Positions 31,120 to 38,634 of a DNA stretch of 64,000 nucleotides are shown here, in pieces (position 1 is the stretch's first letter; each line of letters begins with the position of its first letter). The notes under the pieces were generated by a model. That model was not told the DNA's origin, did not search any database, and saw only the letters and a list, made by a program, of their open reading frames with translations. The DNA is from Bradyrhizobium sp. (GTDB lineage: Bacteria > Pseudomonadota > Alphaproteobacteria > Rhizobiales > Xanthobacteraceae), in assembly GCF_016219575.1 (NCBI RefSeq), contig NZ_JACRMG010000009.1:372001-436000 (forward strand). The letters run 5' to 3'. The position numbers and the translations under genes were made by a program.

Positions 31120-31209
31120 CGGCATGATCGTCGACGTCCCTTCGAGATGAAATGCCTCGGCGAAACCGCGACGCGGATCATCGACGAGCTGAGGGGGAAT
31201 TATCTATAG
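31120..31209 (+). pseudogene. Degenerate second copy of the guaA 3' region
   Basis: From 31141 the frame reads [19 protein letters not shown] and stops at 31207-31209. The matching part of guaA (29724-29780) reads [19 protein letters not shown]. Upstream, CGGCATGA at 31120-31127 aligns to guaA's CGGCATGA, with a net 4-base loss between it and the conserved block. The final 17 or so codons of guaA have no counterpart. Differences fall mostly in third codon positions, so this was a coding copy from a diverged guaA rather than a recent duplication. Confidence 0.75.
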
Positions 31210-31314
31210 CGTGCTTCTAGATCGTCCGCCAAGTTAGTTAAGCCCGTAGGGTGGATTGATCCAACGGGTCCTCAACTAAACGCCGCGACCACGGTTTCGA
31301 TCGGAAGAAGCGGA

Positions 31315-31348
31315 GCGTAGGGCGGATTAGCTGAAGGCGTAATCCGCC
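31315..31348. repeat. Palindromic repeat (GTAGGGCGGATTA type)
   Basis: Arms GGCGGATTA (31321-31329) and TAATCCGCC (31340-31348) around a short loop, preceded by GCGTAG. The same motif recurs at 33057-33143 and 33192-33276, and a GGCGGGTTA variant is at 31714-31739. It is a dispersed intergenic hairpin element. Confidence 0.7.
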
Positions 31349-31410
31349 GCTTCGCATCAATACGTGTGCTTTTGGATGGTGGGTTAGGTCCCCCCGGTCC
31401 ACCTGATCGG

Positions 31411-31638
31411 TCACTTCTGCCAAGCCGGAGTTCGGTGCAGCAGCCATCGCAACTTGGGGCCTGGCTCAACAGGATCGTCGAGTACTTGCATCAACGTCCG
31501 ATGTTGGTCGGGTTCGAGCACAAAAAGGCGCTGGTCGAGCACGACGTCGATGCTGCGCGTTGCAGCGGCGGGTGATCTGCGCGCCGTGGCGGCGTCAGCA
31601 CCTGTTCCTTTCACGGACGATCGTAGTCGCTTCGGCAT
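31411..31638 (-). pseudogene. Truncated TacA/DUF1778-type antitoxin
   Basis: The minus-strand frame encodes 75 residues whose second half, VVLDQRLFVLEPDQHRTLMQ followed by VLDDPVEPGPKLRWLLHRTPAW, matches the toxin-wrapping tail of DUF1778 antitoxins. The N-terminal ribbon-helix-helix DNA-binding part is absent; in its place is a basic, low-complexity stretch (MPKRLRSSVKGTGADAATAR). The GNAT toxin gene that should overlap its 3' end is not there: the downstream sequence runs into a palindromic repeat. I read it as a decayed toxin-antitoxin locus. Confidence 0.65.
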
Positions 31639-31713
31639 GGCGGTAATCTCAAGCGTTTGTAACCATACATTAACTCGGGTATTTCTTGGGAAATATTAGC
31701 AAGTGTCTGGGCT

Positions 31714-31739
31714 GGCGGGTTACGCTTCGCTAACCCGCC
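31714..31739. repeat. Palindromic repeat (GGCGGGTTA type)
   Basis: Perfect 9-base arms GGCGGGTTA and TAACCCGCC around CGCTTCGC, followed by the CTACA end seen in related elements at 33 kb. It lies about 40 bases before the serine hydrolase start. Confidence 0.7.
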
Positions 31740-31781
31740 CTACACAGCGATTCCTGTATCGTCCTTCCGGAGTCCGCCTTC

Positions 31782-33044
31782 ATGTCTGTCGCAACCGCAC
31801 AAAGTCAGCCCACTCCGATCGCCGCCGCCGAAACCGATCCGCAAGCCCTCGGCTGGATGCAGGGTTTTCCCCCGCCGCCGGACAAGACCATCACGTTCCA
31901 CGACGGTTCGTTCCGCAGCTTCCCCGAATTGCGCTGGGCGTGGAGCAACATCCGCCAGCTGGTGCCGACCGTGAACGTCTGGCGCGGCGCAGGGCCTGCG
32001 TCGGTGTTGCCGCGCGAGGATCATGACATCGGCGCATCTAGCTCGGTCACGATGGACGGCCGTCCCATGACGTTTGCGCGCATGTGTGAGGAGACCTATG
32101 CCGACGGGATCGCGGTGCTGCACCGGGGCAAGCTGATCTACGAGCGCTATTTCGGCGCGCTGAGGCCGCACAAGCCGCATATCGGGATGTCGGTGACGAA
32201 GTCGTTCACGGGCACGCTCGCCGGCATTCTGGTCGCGGAGGGCAAGATCGATCCGCAGGCGCCGGTCACGGATTATGTGCCGGAGCTTCGGGCCAGCGCC
32301 TTCGGCGATGCGCGCGTGCACGAGGCGATGGATATGACCACCGGCCTCGAATACACGGAAGTTTATACCGACAAGAATTCCGGCGTGTTCGGCTTGAGGC
32401 GGGCGAACGGCATGGCGCCGATCGAGCCGGGCTATACGGGCGCGACCAATATTTTCGATTTCCTGTGTGCGCAGAAGAAGCAGGGCGAGCACGGCAAGGC
32501 GTTTTCCTACAAGACCGTCAATTCGGACGTGCTGGCTTTCATCTGCCGGCGGGCGAGCGGCATGACGCTGTCCGATCTCTTGTCGGAACGGATCTGGATT
32601 CCGATGGGGGCGGAAGAGGACGCGCATTATCACGTCGACCGCATCGGCACCGAAAGCGGCGGCGGCGGGTTGTCGACCACGCTGCGCGATCTCGCTCGCT
32701 TCGGCGAGACCATCCGCAATCACGGCCGGTTCAACGGCCGCCAGATCGTGCCGGCAGCCGTGGTCGAGGACATCGCCCGCGGCGGCGATCCCGAAAAGTT
32801 CAAGCCGGCCGGCTACGCCACGCTGCCCGGCGCCTCCTACCGGAACCAGTGGTGGGTGACGCACAATGCGCACGGCGCCTTTATGGCGCGCGGCGTGCAC
32901 GGGCAGGGCATCTACATCGACCCGAAGGCCGAGATGGTGATCGCCCGCTATGCCTCGCACCCCGTCGCCGGCAACGTCGCCAACGACCCCGTGACGCTGC
33001 CGGCCTACATGGCGTTGGCGAGAGACCTGATCGCCGGCGGGTGA
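31782..33044 (+). CDS. Serine hydrolase, beta-lactamase/class C-like
   Basis: A 420-residue protein of the serine beta-lactamase-like superfamily, close in pattern to 6-aminohexanoate-dimer hydrolase and related esterases. The nucleophile motif SxxK is SVTK in GMSVTKSFTG. The second motif region is FSYKTVNSDVLAF, and HGQGIYIDPK near the end corresponds to the third motif strand. No signal peptide is evident. It probably cleaves an ester or amide; the substrate is unknown. Its last codons are repeated downstream in a tandem duplication. Confidence 0.87.
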   Translation: MSVATAQSQPTPIAAAETDPQALGWMQGFPPPPDKTITFHDGSFRSFPELRWAWSNIRQLVPTVNVWRGAGPASVLPREDHDIGASSSVTMDGRPMTFARMCEETYADGIAVLHRGKLIYERYFGALRPHKPHIGMSVTKSFTGTLAGILVAEGKIDPQAPVTDYVPELRASAFGDARVHEAMDMTTGLEYTEVYTDKNSGVFGLRRANGMAPIEPGYTGATNIFDFLCAQKKQGEHGKAFSYKTVNSDVLAFICRRASGMTLSDLLSERIWIPMGAEEDAHYHVDRIGTESGGGGLSTTLRDLARFGETIRNHGRFNGRQIVPAAVVEDIARGGDPEKFKPAGYATLPGASYRNQWWVTHNAHGAFMARGVHGQGIYIDPKAEMVIARYASHPVAGNVANDPVTLPAYMALARDLIAGG

Positions 33045-33276
33045 TGAGCGCCGAGGCGTAGGGTGGATTAGCCGAAGGCGTAATCCACCACTATTGTGCA
33101 TGAGGTGAATCGGCGGATTACGCTTCGCTGATCCGCCCTACGGGCGCGCTGGCGAGGGACCTGATCGCGGGCGGGTGACGAGGCCGAGATGCGTAGGGTG
33201 GATTAGCGAAGCGTAATCCACCGCTACTGTGCATGGGATGAATTGGCGGATTACGCTTCGCTAATCCGCCCTACGG
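33012..33276. repeat. Tandem duplication of a gene end plus palindromic element
   Basis: Two units of about 131 bases lie head to tail: 33012-33143 and 33146-33276. Each begins with the last codons of the serine hydrolase (GCGTTGGCGAGAGACCTGAT in unit 1, GCGCTGGCGAGGGACCTGAT in unit 2). It continues through the stop region, GCGTAGGGTGGATTAG, GTGCATG, and the inverted arm GGCGGATTACGCTTCGCT ending in CCGCCCTACGG. Each unit folds as a long hairpin. Several single-base differences show that the duplication is not very recent. No gene lies in 33045-33352. Confidence 0.8.
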
Positions 33277-33352
33277 TTCTCGGGGGTTTGACAGCATCGG
33301 CAATCCCGTGTCGAATCCCGCCTTCCGGCAACACCGTCGAAGCGAGCCTTCC

Positions 33353-33904
33353 ATGTCGCGCGTATCGATCAAGAACAGGAACGATCTGCCCGAAGCGCTG
33401 TGGCCGCTCTGGGACAAGATGACGACCTATGGCGCCTTCGAGAACCAGGCTGGCGTGATGGTGCATCGCCCGCCGATCTTTCGGCATGTCTGGTCGCTGC
33501 TGGTCGATCTCGCCGACAACGGCGTGCTGTCCAAGCGGCATCTGGAGCTGGCGCTGGTGGCCGCCTCGCAGCTCAACAAGTGCAGCTATTGCGTGTCGCA
33601 TCATGCGCCGAAGCTGACGGTGCAGGGCGTGTCCGCGCAGGGCGTCGAGCGGCTGCTCGATTTTCGCGATCACCCCGAGCTCGATGAGGTGGACAGGCTG
33701 GTCGTCGAGTACACCGTCGCCGTGAACGACAACTGGACGCGCACGCGCGACGAGGTCTTCACGCGCCTTCGCAAGCATTTCTCCGAAGCCCAAATCGTCG
33801 AGTTGACCTGGCGAATCGCTCTGTGCGGGGCGTTCAACCGCTTCAGCGACGTCCTGCAGCTCGATGTCGAAGAGGGCGTTCCGGGCAGCCAGGCCGCCGA
33901 GTGA
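33353..33904 (+). CDS. Carboxymuconolactone decarboxylase-family (AhpD-like) protein
   Basis: An all-helical protein of 183 residues. The CMD core lies in the middle, with the redox-type motif NKCSYCVSHHAPKL (CxxC followed by His) shared with AhpD-like peroxidase partners. True decarboxylases lack that CxxC, so a peroxidase or antioxidant role is more likely. ATG 33353 was chosen over a start 45 bases upstream because the upstream residues look like untranslated sequence. It may form a unit with the following Lin0512-family gene, 50 bases away. Confidence 0.85.
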   Translation: MSRVSIKNRNDLPEALWPLWDKMTTYGAFENQAGVMVHRPPIFRHVWSLLVDLADNGVLSKRHLELALVAASQLNKCSYCVSHHAPKLTVQGVSAQGVERLLDFRDHPELDEVDRLVVEYTVAVNDNWTRTRDEVFTRLRKHFSEAQIVELTWRIALCGAFNRFSDVLQLDVEEGVPGSQAAE

Positions 33905-33954
33905 GCGCTTCGCCGGTTCGGCGGTTTTTCTGACAACAAAGACAGGGAATTGCG

Positions 33955-34302
33955 ATGGCACGGGTGCGCTGTATCACCGAGATGGGCATGGGCGTCGACG
34001 TCCACGGCAAGGACGCCACCAAGGCGGCGAAGCGCGCGGTGTCGGATGCGATCCGCCATTCCAGCCTCGGCTTCTTCCGCATGCTGGGCAAGACCGCGAA
34101 CGACATGTTCGTGGATGTCATGATCGGCGTGCCGAACCCGGACGCCGTCGACACGGCCGCGGTGGCCAAGGGACTGCCCTACGGCACGGTGAAAGTGTCG
34201 GCGGTAAAGGGCGGGCTGGAGATTCCGGCCGAGCAGGGCACGGATTCGATCCTCATTGCGAACGCCGCCGTGATCGTCAGTTTCGACGACGACAAGGGCT
34301 AG
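33955..34302 (+). CDS. Lin0512-family protein
   Basis: A 115-residue protein of a small conserved family (Lin0512/TIGR02058 type) recognised from CITEMGMGVDVHGKDATKAA and from MIGVPNPDAVD. The family has no established function. The compact alpha/beta protein has no signal peptide. It follows the AhpD-like gene on the same strand and may be cotranscribed with it. Confidence 0.8.
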   Translation: MARVRCITEMGMGVDVHGKDATKAAKRAVSDAIRHSSLGFFRMLGKTANDMFVDVMIGVPNPDAVDTAAVAKGLPYGTVKVSAVKGGLEIPAEQGTDSILIANAAVIVSFDDDKG

Positions 34303-34343
34303 GCGTTCCACCGGAAGCGCGCGCCGCTTTTCAAGGTCCATAC

Positions 34344-34394
34344 TTGCAGAAGCCCCGGCCTTTCGATATATAACCTATAACAGGTTATATATCG
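34344..34394 (+). promoter_or_regulatory. Promoter and palindromic operator of the VapBC-type locus
   Basis: TTGCAG at 34344-34349 and TATATA at 34367-34372 are 17 bases apart, as in a housekeeping promoter. The -10 lies inside a perfect inverted repeat: CGATATATAACCT (34364-34376) and AGGTTATATATCG (34382-34394) with a 5-base loop. Such a site is expected to bind the CopG-type antitoxin for autorepression. The antitoxin ATG follows 16 bases later. Confidence 0.75.
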
Positions 34395-34410
34395 CGCATA
34401 CGGTGTTGCC

Positions 34411-34653
34411 ATGAATTTCAACCTCTATCTCGACGATAAAACCGCCAAGGAATTGGACAAAACGGCCAAGAAGCTGGGCGAGACGCGCAGCGGGTTGATC
34501 CGCAAGGCGCTGCGCGAATGGCTGGACAAGAAGGCGCTTGGCAGTCCTGGCTGGCCGTCGCCGATCCTCGAGTGGCAGGGTGTTCCCGACACGCCGCCGT
34601 TCGAATCATACCGCGGCGAATTGCTGCCACCATCTGAAGATGCCTTTTCGTGA
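34411..34653 (+). CDS. Ribbon-helix-helix (CopG-type) antitoxin
   Basis: An 80-residue antitoxin. Residues 1-45 form the DNA-binding ribbon-helix-helix (MNFNLYLDDKTAKELDKTAK, then LGETRSGLIRKALREWLDK). The C-terminal 35 residues, rich in Pro and acidic residues, should wrap the toxin. Its stop overlaps the GTG start of the PIN-domain toxin, which couples translation and keeps antitoxin in excess. The palindromic operator just upstream fits autorepression. Confidence 0.88.
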   Translation: MNFNLYLDDKTAKELDKTAKKLGETRSGLIRKALREWLDKKALGSPGWPSPILEWQGVPDTPPFESYRGELLPPSEDAFS

Positions 34654-35054
34654 AGTATCTCCTCGATACCAATGTGCTGAGCGGCTTTGCGCGCGGCGAT
34701 CAGGCGGTGATGGCGCGACTTCGTCAGGAAGCGCCGCCGCAATTGGCAGTTTCGGTGATCACGGAGATGGAAGTCGAGTACGGGCTGTCGCGCAATCCCA
34801 ACCTTGCGCCGCGTGTGCGGGAAACCATGAGGATGCTTCTGAATACGATCTCCGTCTTGCCATTCGAGCGGGAAGATGCACGCGTGGCGGCACAATTGCG
34901 CGCAAGCCTGAACAGCAAAGGTACCCCTATCGGAGCATATGACCTGTTGCTCGCCGCATGCGCGTTGAGGCGAGGCCTCAAGATCGTAACGCACAATTCG
35001 CGGGAGTTCGCTCGCGTCGGCGGGCTCGGAATTGAGGATTGGCATAGCCGGTAG
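34650..35054 (+). CDS. PIN-domain toxin (VapC family)
   Basis: A 134-residue ribonuclease toxin. The PIN acidic residues are present: Asp6 in YLLDTNVLSG, Glu41 in SVITEMEVEYG and an Asp in IGAYDLLLAACA. The C-terminal block THNSREFARVGGLGIEDW is typical of VapC/FitB proteins. The GTG start at 34650 overlaps the antitoxin stop (GTGA). VapC proteins usually cleave tRNA or rRNA; the target here cannot be told. The pair looks intact. Confidence 0.9.
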   Translation: MKYLLDTNVLSGFARGDQAVMARLRQEAPPQLAVSVITEMEVEYGLSRNPNLAPRVRETMRMLLNTISVLPFEREDARVAAQLRASLNSKGTPIGAYDLLLAACALRRGLKIVTHNSREFARVGGLGIEDWHSR

Positions 35055-35158
35055 ATATCGGACACAGCCGGACTGCCGTCGCGAGGAATGTGCGTCGATG
35101 AAGTCTGGACGACGGCGCCCGAAGGCTTCATAGCAATCTGAAAATTCTGGAGGATGGC

Positions 35159-36877
35159 TTGGTACAAGACAGCAGCACCTACTGGAAGCGATCGCGCGTC
35201 GAGTTGCGCGCGGCCGGGTTCGATCCGGACCGCGCGGCGAATACCAGCGCCGTCGTCACCATCGCCAGCGCCTGGACCAATGCGCATCGCTGCAACAACC
35301 GCGTGCGCGGGATTGCCGACATGCTGGTCGAGATCCTCGGCGAACGCGGCGGGCAGGGGCTGGTGGTCGGCGCGCCCGCGGTGTCGGATGCGCTGACGCA
35401 GGGGACGCCGACGGCGGGCTACAGCCTGGTGTCGCGCGACGTCGTCGCCGATTGCATCGAGATCGGCCATTACGCCCATCACGGTGACGCCATGATCGTG
35501 ATCTCCGGCTGCGACAAGACGGGTGCGGCCGCGCTGATGCCGCTGGCACGCACCAATGCGTTCGGGCTCGTGCTCTATCCCGGCACCGCTACGCCCGGCC
35601 GGGTGTCGTTCGGCGCGTGGGCCGCCAAGGGCAACAATCTCACCATCATGGATTATGCGGAGGCGCGCGCCGCCAACGAGAGCGGCCGGATCTCCGACAA
35701 GGAACTGCTCGAGGTCGAGCGCAACGTGATGCCGGGCAGCGGCACCTGCGGGGCGATGTTCACCGCCAACACGATGAGCACGATTGCGGAATCGATCGGC
35801 ATGATGCTGCCGCGCGGCGCCTCGCACCCCGCCGACACCGGCGCCGGCAGCGATATCCATGCCGATGTCCGCGCCCAGGCGCGCGCCTCGGTCGAGGCGC
35901 TGTACCGGCTGATGGAGGCCGGCATCCGGCCGCGCGACATCATGACCGAGCGCGCCTTCGAGAACGCGATTGCCACCGTCTACGCCATGGGCGGCTCGAC
36001 CAACATGTACCTGCATCTGCTCGCAGTCGCCCGCGAGGCGCAGGTGCCGGTCGGCATCGAGCGCATCCAGGCCGTCGGCGAGCGCATTCCGCTGCTGGTC
36101 AATCTGCAGCCGCACGGGCCCTATGCGATGGGAAGCCTGCATGCGATCGGGGGCGTGCCGATCGTGATGAAGGAGCTGTTGCGCGCCGGCCTGCTGCATG
36201 GCGACGTCATGACGGTCACCGGCAAGACGCTGGCGGAAAACCTCGCCGGGGTGCCGACGCTGGAGGAGATTCCCAGGCAGGATATCGTTTCGCCGGTGAA
36301 AAATCCCGTCGCGCCGCCCAACAACCACATCAGCGTGCTCAGGGGCAATCTCGCGCCGGAGAGCTGCCTCCTGAAACTCTCCGGCAAGACGCTGGAGAAG
36401 GGCGAATTCCGCGGCACCGCGCGCGTGTTCGAATCCGAGGCCGACACGATGGCTGCGATCCGCGCCGGCCAGATCGTGGCAGGCGACGTCATCGTCGTGC
36501 GCAATGTCGGCCCCGTCGGCGGGCCCGGCATGCCCGAGATGGTGATGCTGACGATCCAGCTGCAGGGGCGCGGCCTCGGTGAGGACGTCGCATTGATTAC
36601 GGACGGCCGCTTTTCCGGCGTGTCGCACGGCATCCTGATCGGCCACATCTCGCCGGAAGCCGCACGCGGCGGCCCGATCGCGGCCGTGCAGGAAGGCGAC
36701 ACGATCGTAATCGATCCGAAGGCGCGGACGTTGACGCTTGACGTGAGCGATGCCGAGATCGCCCGGCGCATGGCGGGCTGGCGCGCGCCCGACCGGGCCG
36801 AGAAGGCGCGGCCGGGCTCGGTGCACGACAAGTACATCCGCCTGGTGTCATCGGCGCATTACGGCTGCGTGCTCTGA
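35159..36877 (+). CDS. IlvD/Edd-family dehydratase
   Basis: Iron-sulfur dehydratase of 572 residues. Cluster cysteines are expected in NAHRCNNRV, GCDKTGAAALM and GSGTCGAMFTANTMS; the C-terminal block ITDGRFSGVSHG is also family-specific. It removes water from a 2,3-dihydroxy acid: either dihydroxyisovalerate in branched-chain synthesis or a sugar acid. The N-terminus differs from housekeeping IlvD, so a paralogue acting on sugar acids is likely. TTG 35159 is the start, 5 bases after GGAGG; the ATG at 35154 is in the wrong frame. No sugar-catabolic genes adjoin it. Confidence 0.87.
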   Translation: MVQDSSTYWKRSRVELRAAGFDPDRAANTSAVVTIASAWTNAHRCNNRVRGIADMLVEILGERGGQGLVVGAPAVSDALTQGTPTAGYSLVSRDVVADCIEIGHYAHHGDAMIVISGCDKTGAAALMPLARTNAFGLVLYPGTATPGRVSFGAWAAKGNNLTIMDYAEARAANESGRISDKELLEVERNVMPGSGTCGAMFTANTMSTIAESIGMMLPRGASHPADTGAGSDIHADVRAQARASVEALYRLMEAGIRPRDIMTERAFENAIATVYAMGGSTNMYLHLLAVAREAQVPVGIERIQAVGERIPLLVNLQPHGPYAMGSLHAIGGVPIVMKELLRAGLLHGDVMTVTGKTLAENLAGVPTLEEIPRQDIVSPVKNPVAPPNNHISVLRGNLAPESCLLKLSGKTLEKGEFRGTARVFESEADTMAAIRAGQIVAGDVIVVRNVGPVGGPGMPEMVMLTIQLQGRGLGEDVALITDGRFSGVSHGILIGHISPEAARGGPIAAVQEGDTIVIDPKARTLTLDVSDAEIARRMAGWRAPDRAEKARPGSVHDKYIRLVSSAHYGCVL

Positions 36878-36907
36878 AGGCGTGCTTGAAGGGGACAAGG
36901 GACCGTC

Positions 36908-37543
36908 ATGTTTCGGATCAAGAATGACGCGCGGTTCTGGGATCGCATGGCGCGCAAATATGCCGCCCACAAGATCGCCGATGCCGGTGGCTACGAGCGC
37001 ACGCTGGAGCGGACGCGGCATTATCTCAAGGCAGATGATAAAGCGTTCGAGTTCGGATGCGGGACGGGAACGACCGCGCTGAAACTTGCGCCGTCCGTCG
37101 CGCACATCACCGCGACCGACATTTCCGGCGAAATGATCGCGATCGCGCGCGAGAAGGCGAGGGCCGAAGGCTGCGGCAACGCCACGTTCGAGGTGGTGCG
37201 GCCCGAGGCGGCGCCGTGGCCGGACGGGGCCTTCGACGTAGCCTTCGGCTTCAATGTCCTGCACCTGGCGACCGACCGCGCCGCCGTCCTCGCCAGCGTC
37301 CGTCGGCTGCTGCGGCCGGGCGGACTGTTCATTTCCAAGACGCCGTGCCTGAAGGAAATGAATCCGCTGGTGCGCGTCGCCGTGCCCCTGATGCAACTGA
37401 TCGGCAAGGCGCCGCATGTGGCGTTCTTGTCCGCGGAGGAGCTGGAGCACGAGATCGCGGCGGCGGGATTCGAGATCGTCGAGCGCGCCCGCCATGGCTC
37501 GCGCGGCAAGGACGTGCGGCCGTTCATCGTGGCGAGGAAATGA
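36908..37543 (+). CDS. Class I SAM-dependent methyltransferase
   Basis: A 211-residue UbiE/COQ5-like methyltransferase. The SAM motif I is VFEFGCGTGTTALKL-like (residues about 44-58, FEFGCGTGTTALKLAP). Motif II follows near GEMIAIAREKAR, and the post-motif block WPDGAFDVAFGFNVLHL is typical. The C-terminus has FISKTPCLKEMN. The substrate is unknown. It starts 30 bases after the dehydratase gene and may be cotranscribed. Confidence 0.87.
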   Translation: MFRIKNDARFWDRMARKYAAHKIADAGGYERTLERTRHYLKADDKAFEFGCGTGTTALKLAPSVAHITATDISGEMIAIAREKARAEGCGNATFEVVRPEAAPWPDGAFDVAFGFNVLHLATDRAAVLASVRRLLRPGGLFISKTPCLKEMNPLVRVAVPLMQLIGKAPHVAFLSAEELEHEIAAAGFEIVERARHGSRGKDVRPFIVARK

Positions 37544-37610
37544 TGATCGATCGCATGCGGCCTGGGTGACGGCGGGAACCTGCCGCTAACGCGGCCGTGA
37601 TGGACAATAC

Positions 37611-37665
37611 TAAACCAATGGGTTGACTATCTGGCGTCTGCGTCTATATTCAACCATATGGTTGA
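37611..37665 (+). promoter_or_regulatory. Strong promoter with two ArsR-type operators
   Basis: The -35 TTGACT (37623-37628) and -10 TATATT (37645-37650) are 16 bases apart. A perfect 16-base palindrome TCAACCATATGGTTGA (37650-37665) overlaps the -10 and the start codon. A second copy matching 12 of 16 bases (TAAACCAATGGGTTGA, 37611-37626) overlaps the -35. Binding at both would block RNA polymerase. The predicted transcript start is about one base before ATG 37658, implying a leaderless message. Confidence 0.8.
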
Positions 37666-38035
37666 GCTTCAGACACCGCAGATGAATGCCGTCTTTCACG
37701 CGCTCGGCGACACGACGCGGCGGCAGATGCTGCACGATCTCGCCTCCGGCGAGCGGACGGTGAGCGAGCTGGCAAAACCCTTTGCGATGTCGCTGGCGGC
37801 GGCCTCCAAGCACATCAGGGTGCTGGAAGGCGCCGGCCTGCTCCGCCGCGAGGTGAGGGGGCGCACGCATGTCTGCCGGCTCGATCCCGGGCCGCTGGCG
37901 GGCGCGCATGAATGGCTCGGCTTCTACGAGCGCTTCTGGAACGGCCGCCTCGACCTCTTGGAGCAGCTGCTCCGCGACGAGGACGTTGTCAGGGCGAAGG
38001 CCCGCAAATCGAAATCACGAAAGGGAGACGAGTGA
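37658..38035 (+). CDS. ArsR-family transcriptional repressor
   Basis: A winged-helix regulator of 125 residues. The N-terminal part reads FHALGDTTRRQMLHDLASGE, and the recognition region SLAAASKHIRVLEGAGLLRR follows. It lacks the cysteine metal site of SmtB/ArsR, as is usual for members paired with SRPBCC genes. ATG 37658 lies inside the operator; ATG 37682 is an alternative but has no ribosome site. The stop overlaps the next start (TGATG). It very probably represses its own operon through the two palindromes upstream. Confidence 0.92.
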   Translation: MVELQTPQMNAVFHALGDTTRRQMLHDLASGERTVSELAKPFAMSLAAASKHIRVLEGAGLLRREVRGRTHVCRLDPGPLAGAHEWLGFYERFWNGRLDLLEQLLRDEDVVRAKARKSKSRKGDE

Positions 38036-38592
38036 TGAACGCACCTGCAAGCCGCGATGCCCAAGGCTCGCCACGCGATGCCTATGGCACGCTGATCGAA
38101 CCGACCACATTGAAGATCCAGCGGCTGCTGCCGGGGCCGATCGAGCGCGTCTGGTCCTACATCACCGACGGCGAGCTGCGCCGCAAATGGCTGGCTGCCG
38201 GCACGATGGAGATGAAGGCCGGCACGTCCTTTGAACTGGTCTGGCGCAATGACGAACTCTCCGATCCGCCCGGCAGGCGGCCGGACGGGTTCGACGAAGA
38301 GCACCGGATGGCGAGCCGCATCACCGAGCTCGATCCGCCGCGAAGAATTTCCTTCACCTGGAACAACAGCGGCGACGTCACCATCGAGCTGGAAGAAAAG
38401 GGCAAGGACGTGCTGCTGACGCTGATCCACCGGCGGCTGCCCAACCGCAACACCATGATGATGGTCGGCGCGGGCTGGCACATGCATCTCGACGTGCTGG
38501 TGGCGCGCGCCCGCGGCGAGGAGCCGCCGCCGTTCTGGGACGGCTGGCTCAAGCTCAAGCAGGACTATGACCGGCGGCTGCCGCCGGCATGA
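38035..38592 (+). CDS. SRPBCC-domain protein (AHSA1 type)
   Basis: A 185-residue START-like ligand-binding protein. The AHSA1 pattern is clear: RLLPGPIERVWSYITDGELR, then KWLAAGTMEMKAGTSFELVW and SRITELDPPRRISFTW. The deep hydrophobic pocket of this fold binds lipids or small aromatics. Genes of this type are often paired with ArsR-type regulators, as here by a one-base overlap. The ligand is unknown. Confidence 0.9.
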   Translation: MNAPASRDAQGSPRDAYGTLIEPTTLKIQRLLPGPIERVWSYITDGELRRKWLAAGTMEMKAGTSFELVWRNDELSDPPGRRPDGFDEEHRMASRITELDPPRRISFTWNNSGDVTIELEEKGKDVLLTLIHRRLPNRNTMMMVGAGWHMHLDVLVARARGEEPPPFWDGWLKLKQDYDRRLPPA

Positions 38593-38634
38593 GCCGGGCA
38601 GGCCGCAACGCTCAGGAAAAACAGGAGGCTAGTC

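Larger units (their letters stand above)
31050..31781. other. Gene-poor junction region with remnants and repeats
   Basis: These 732 bases hold no intact gene. In order they contain the likely promoter side of the HEPN-like gene, a degenerate guaA 3' end (31120-31209), a hairpin element (31315-31348), a truncated DUF1778 antitoxin on the minus strand (31411-31638), an AT-rich stretch (about 31640-31700) and a second hairpin (31714-31739) just before the serine hydrolase gene. The mix of broken pieces suggests past insertion and decay. Confidence 0.7.

Noticed and set aside
31238..31447. GNAT-type toxin partner for the truncated DUF1778 antitoxin
   Set aside because: The frame has no acetyltransferase motif and most of it lies in a palindromic repeat.
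34724..36826. A 700-residue minus-strand open frame opposite the IlvD/Edd and VapC genes
   Set aside because: High-GC antisense shadow: rich in Arg, His, Ala and Asp, no recognisable motif, and it runs across two well-supported plus-strand genes.
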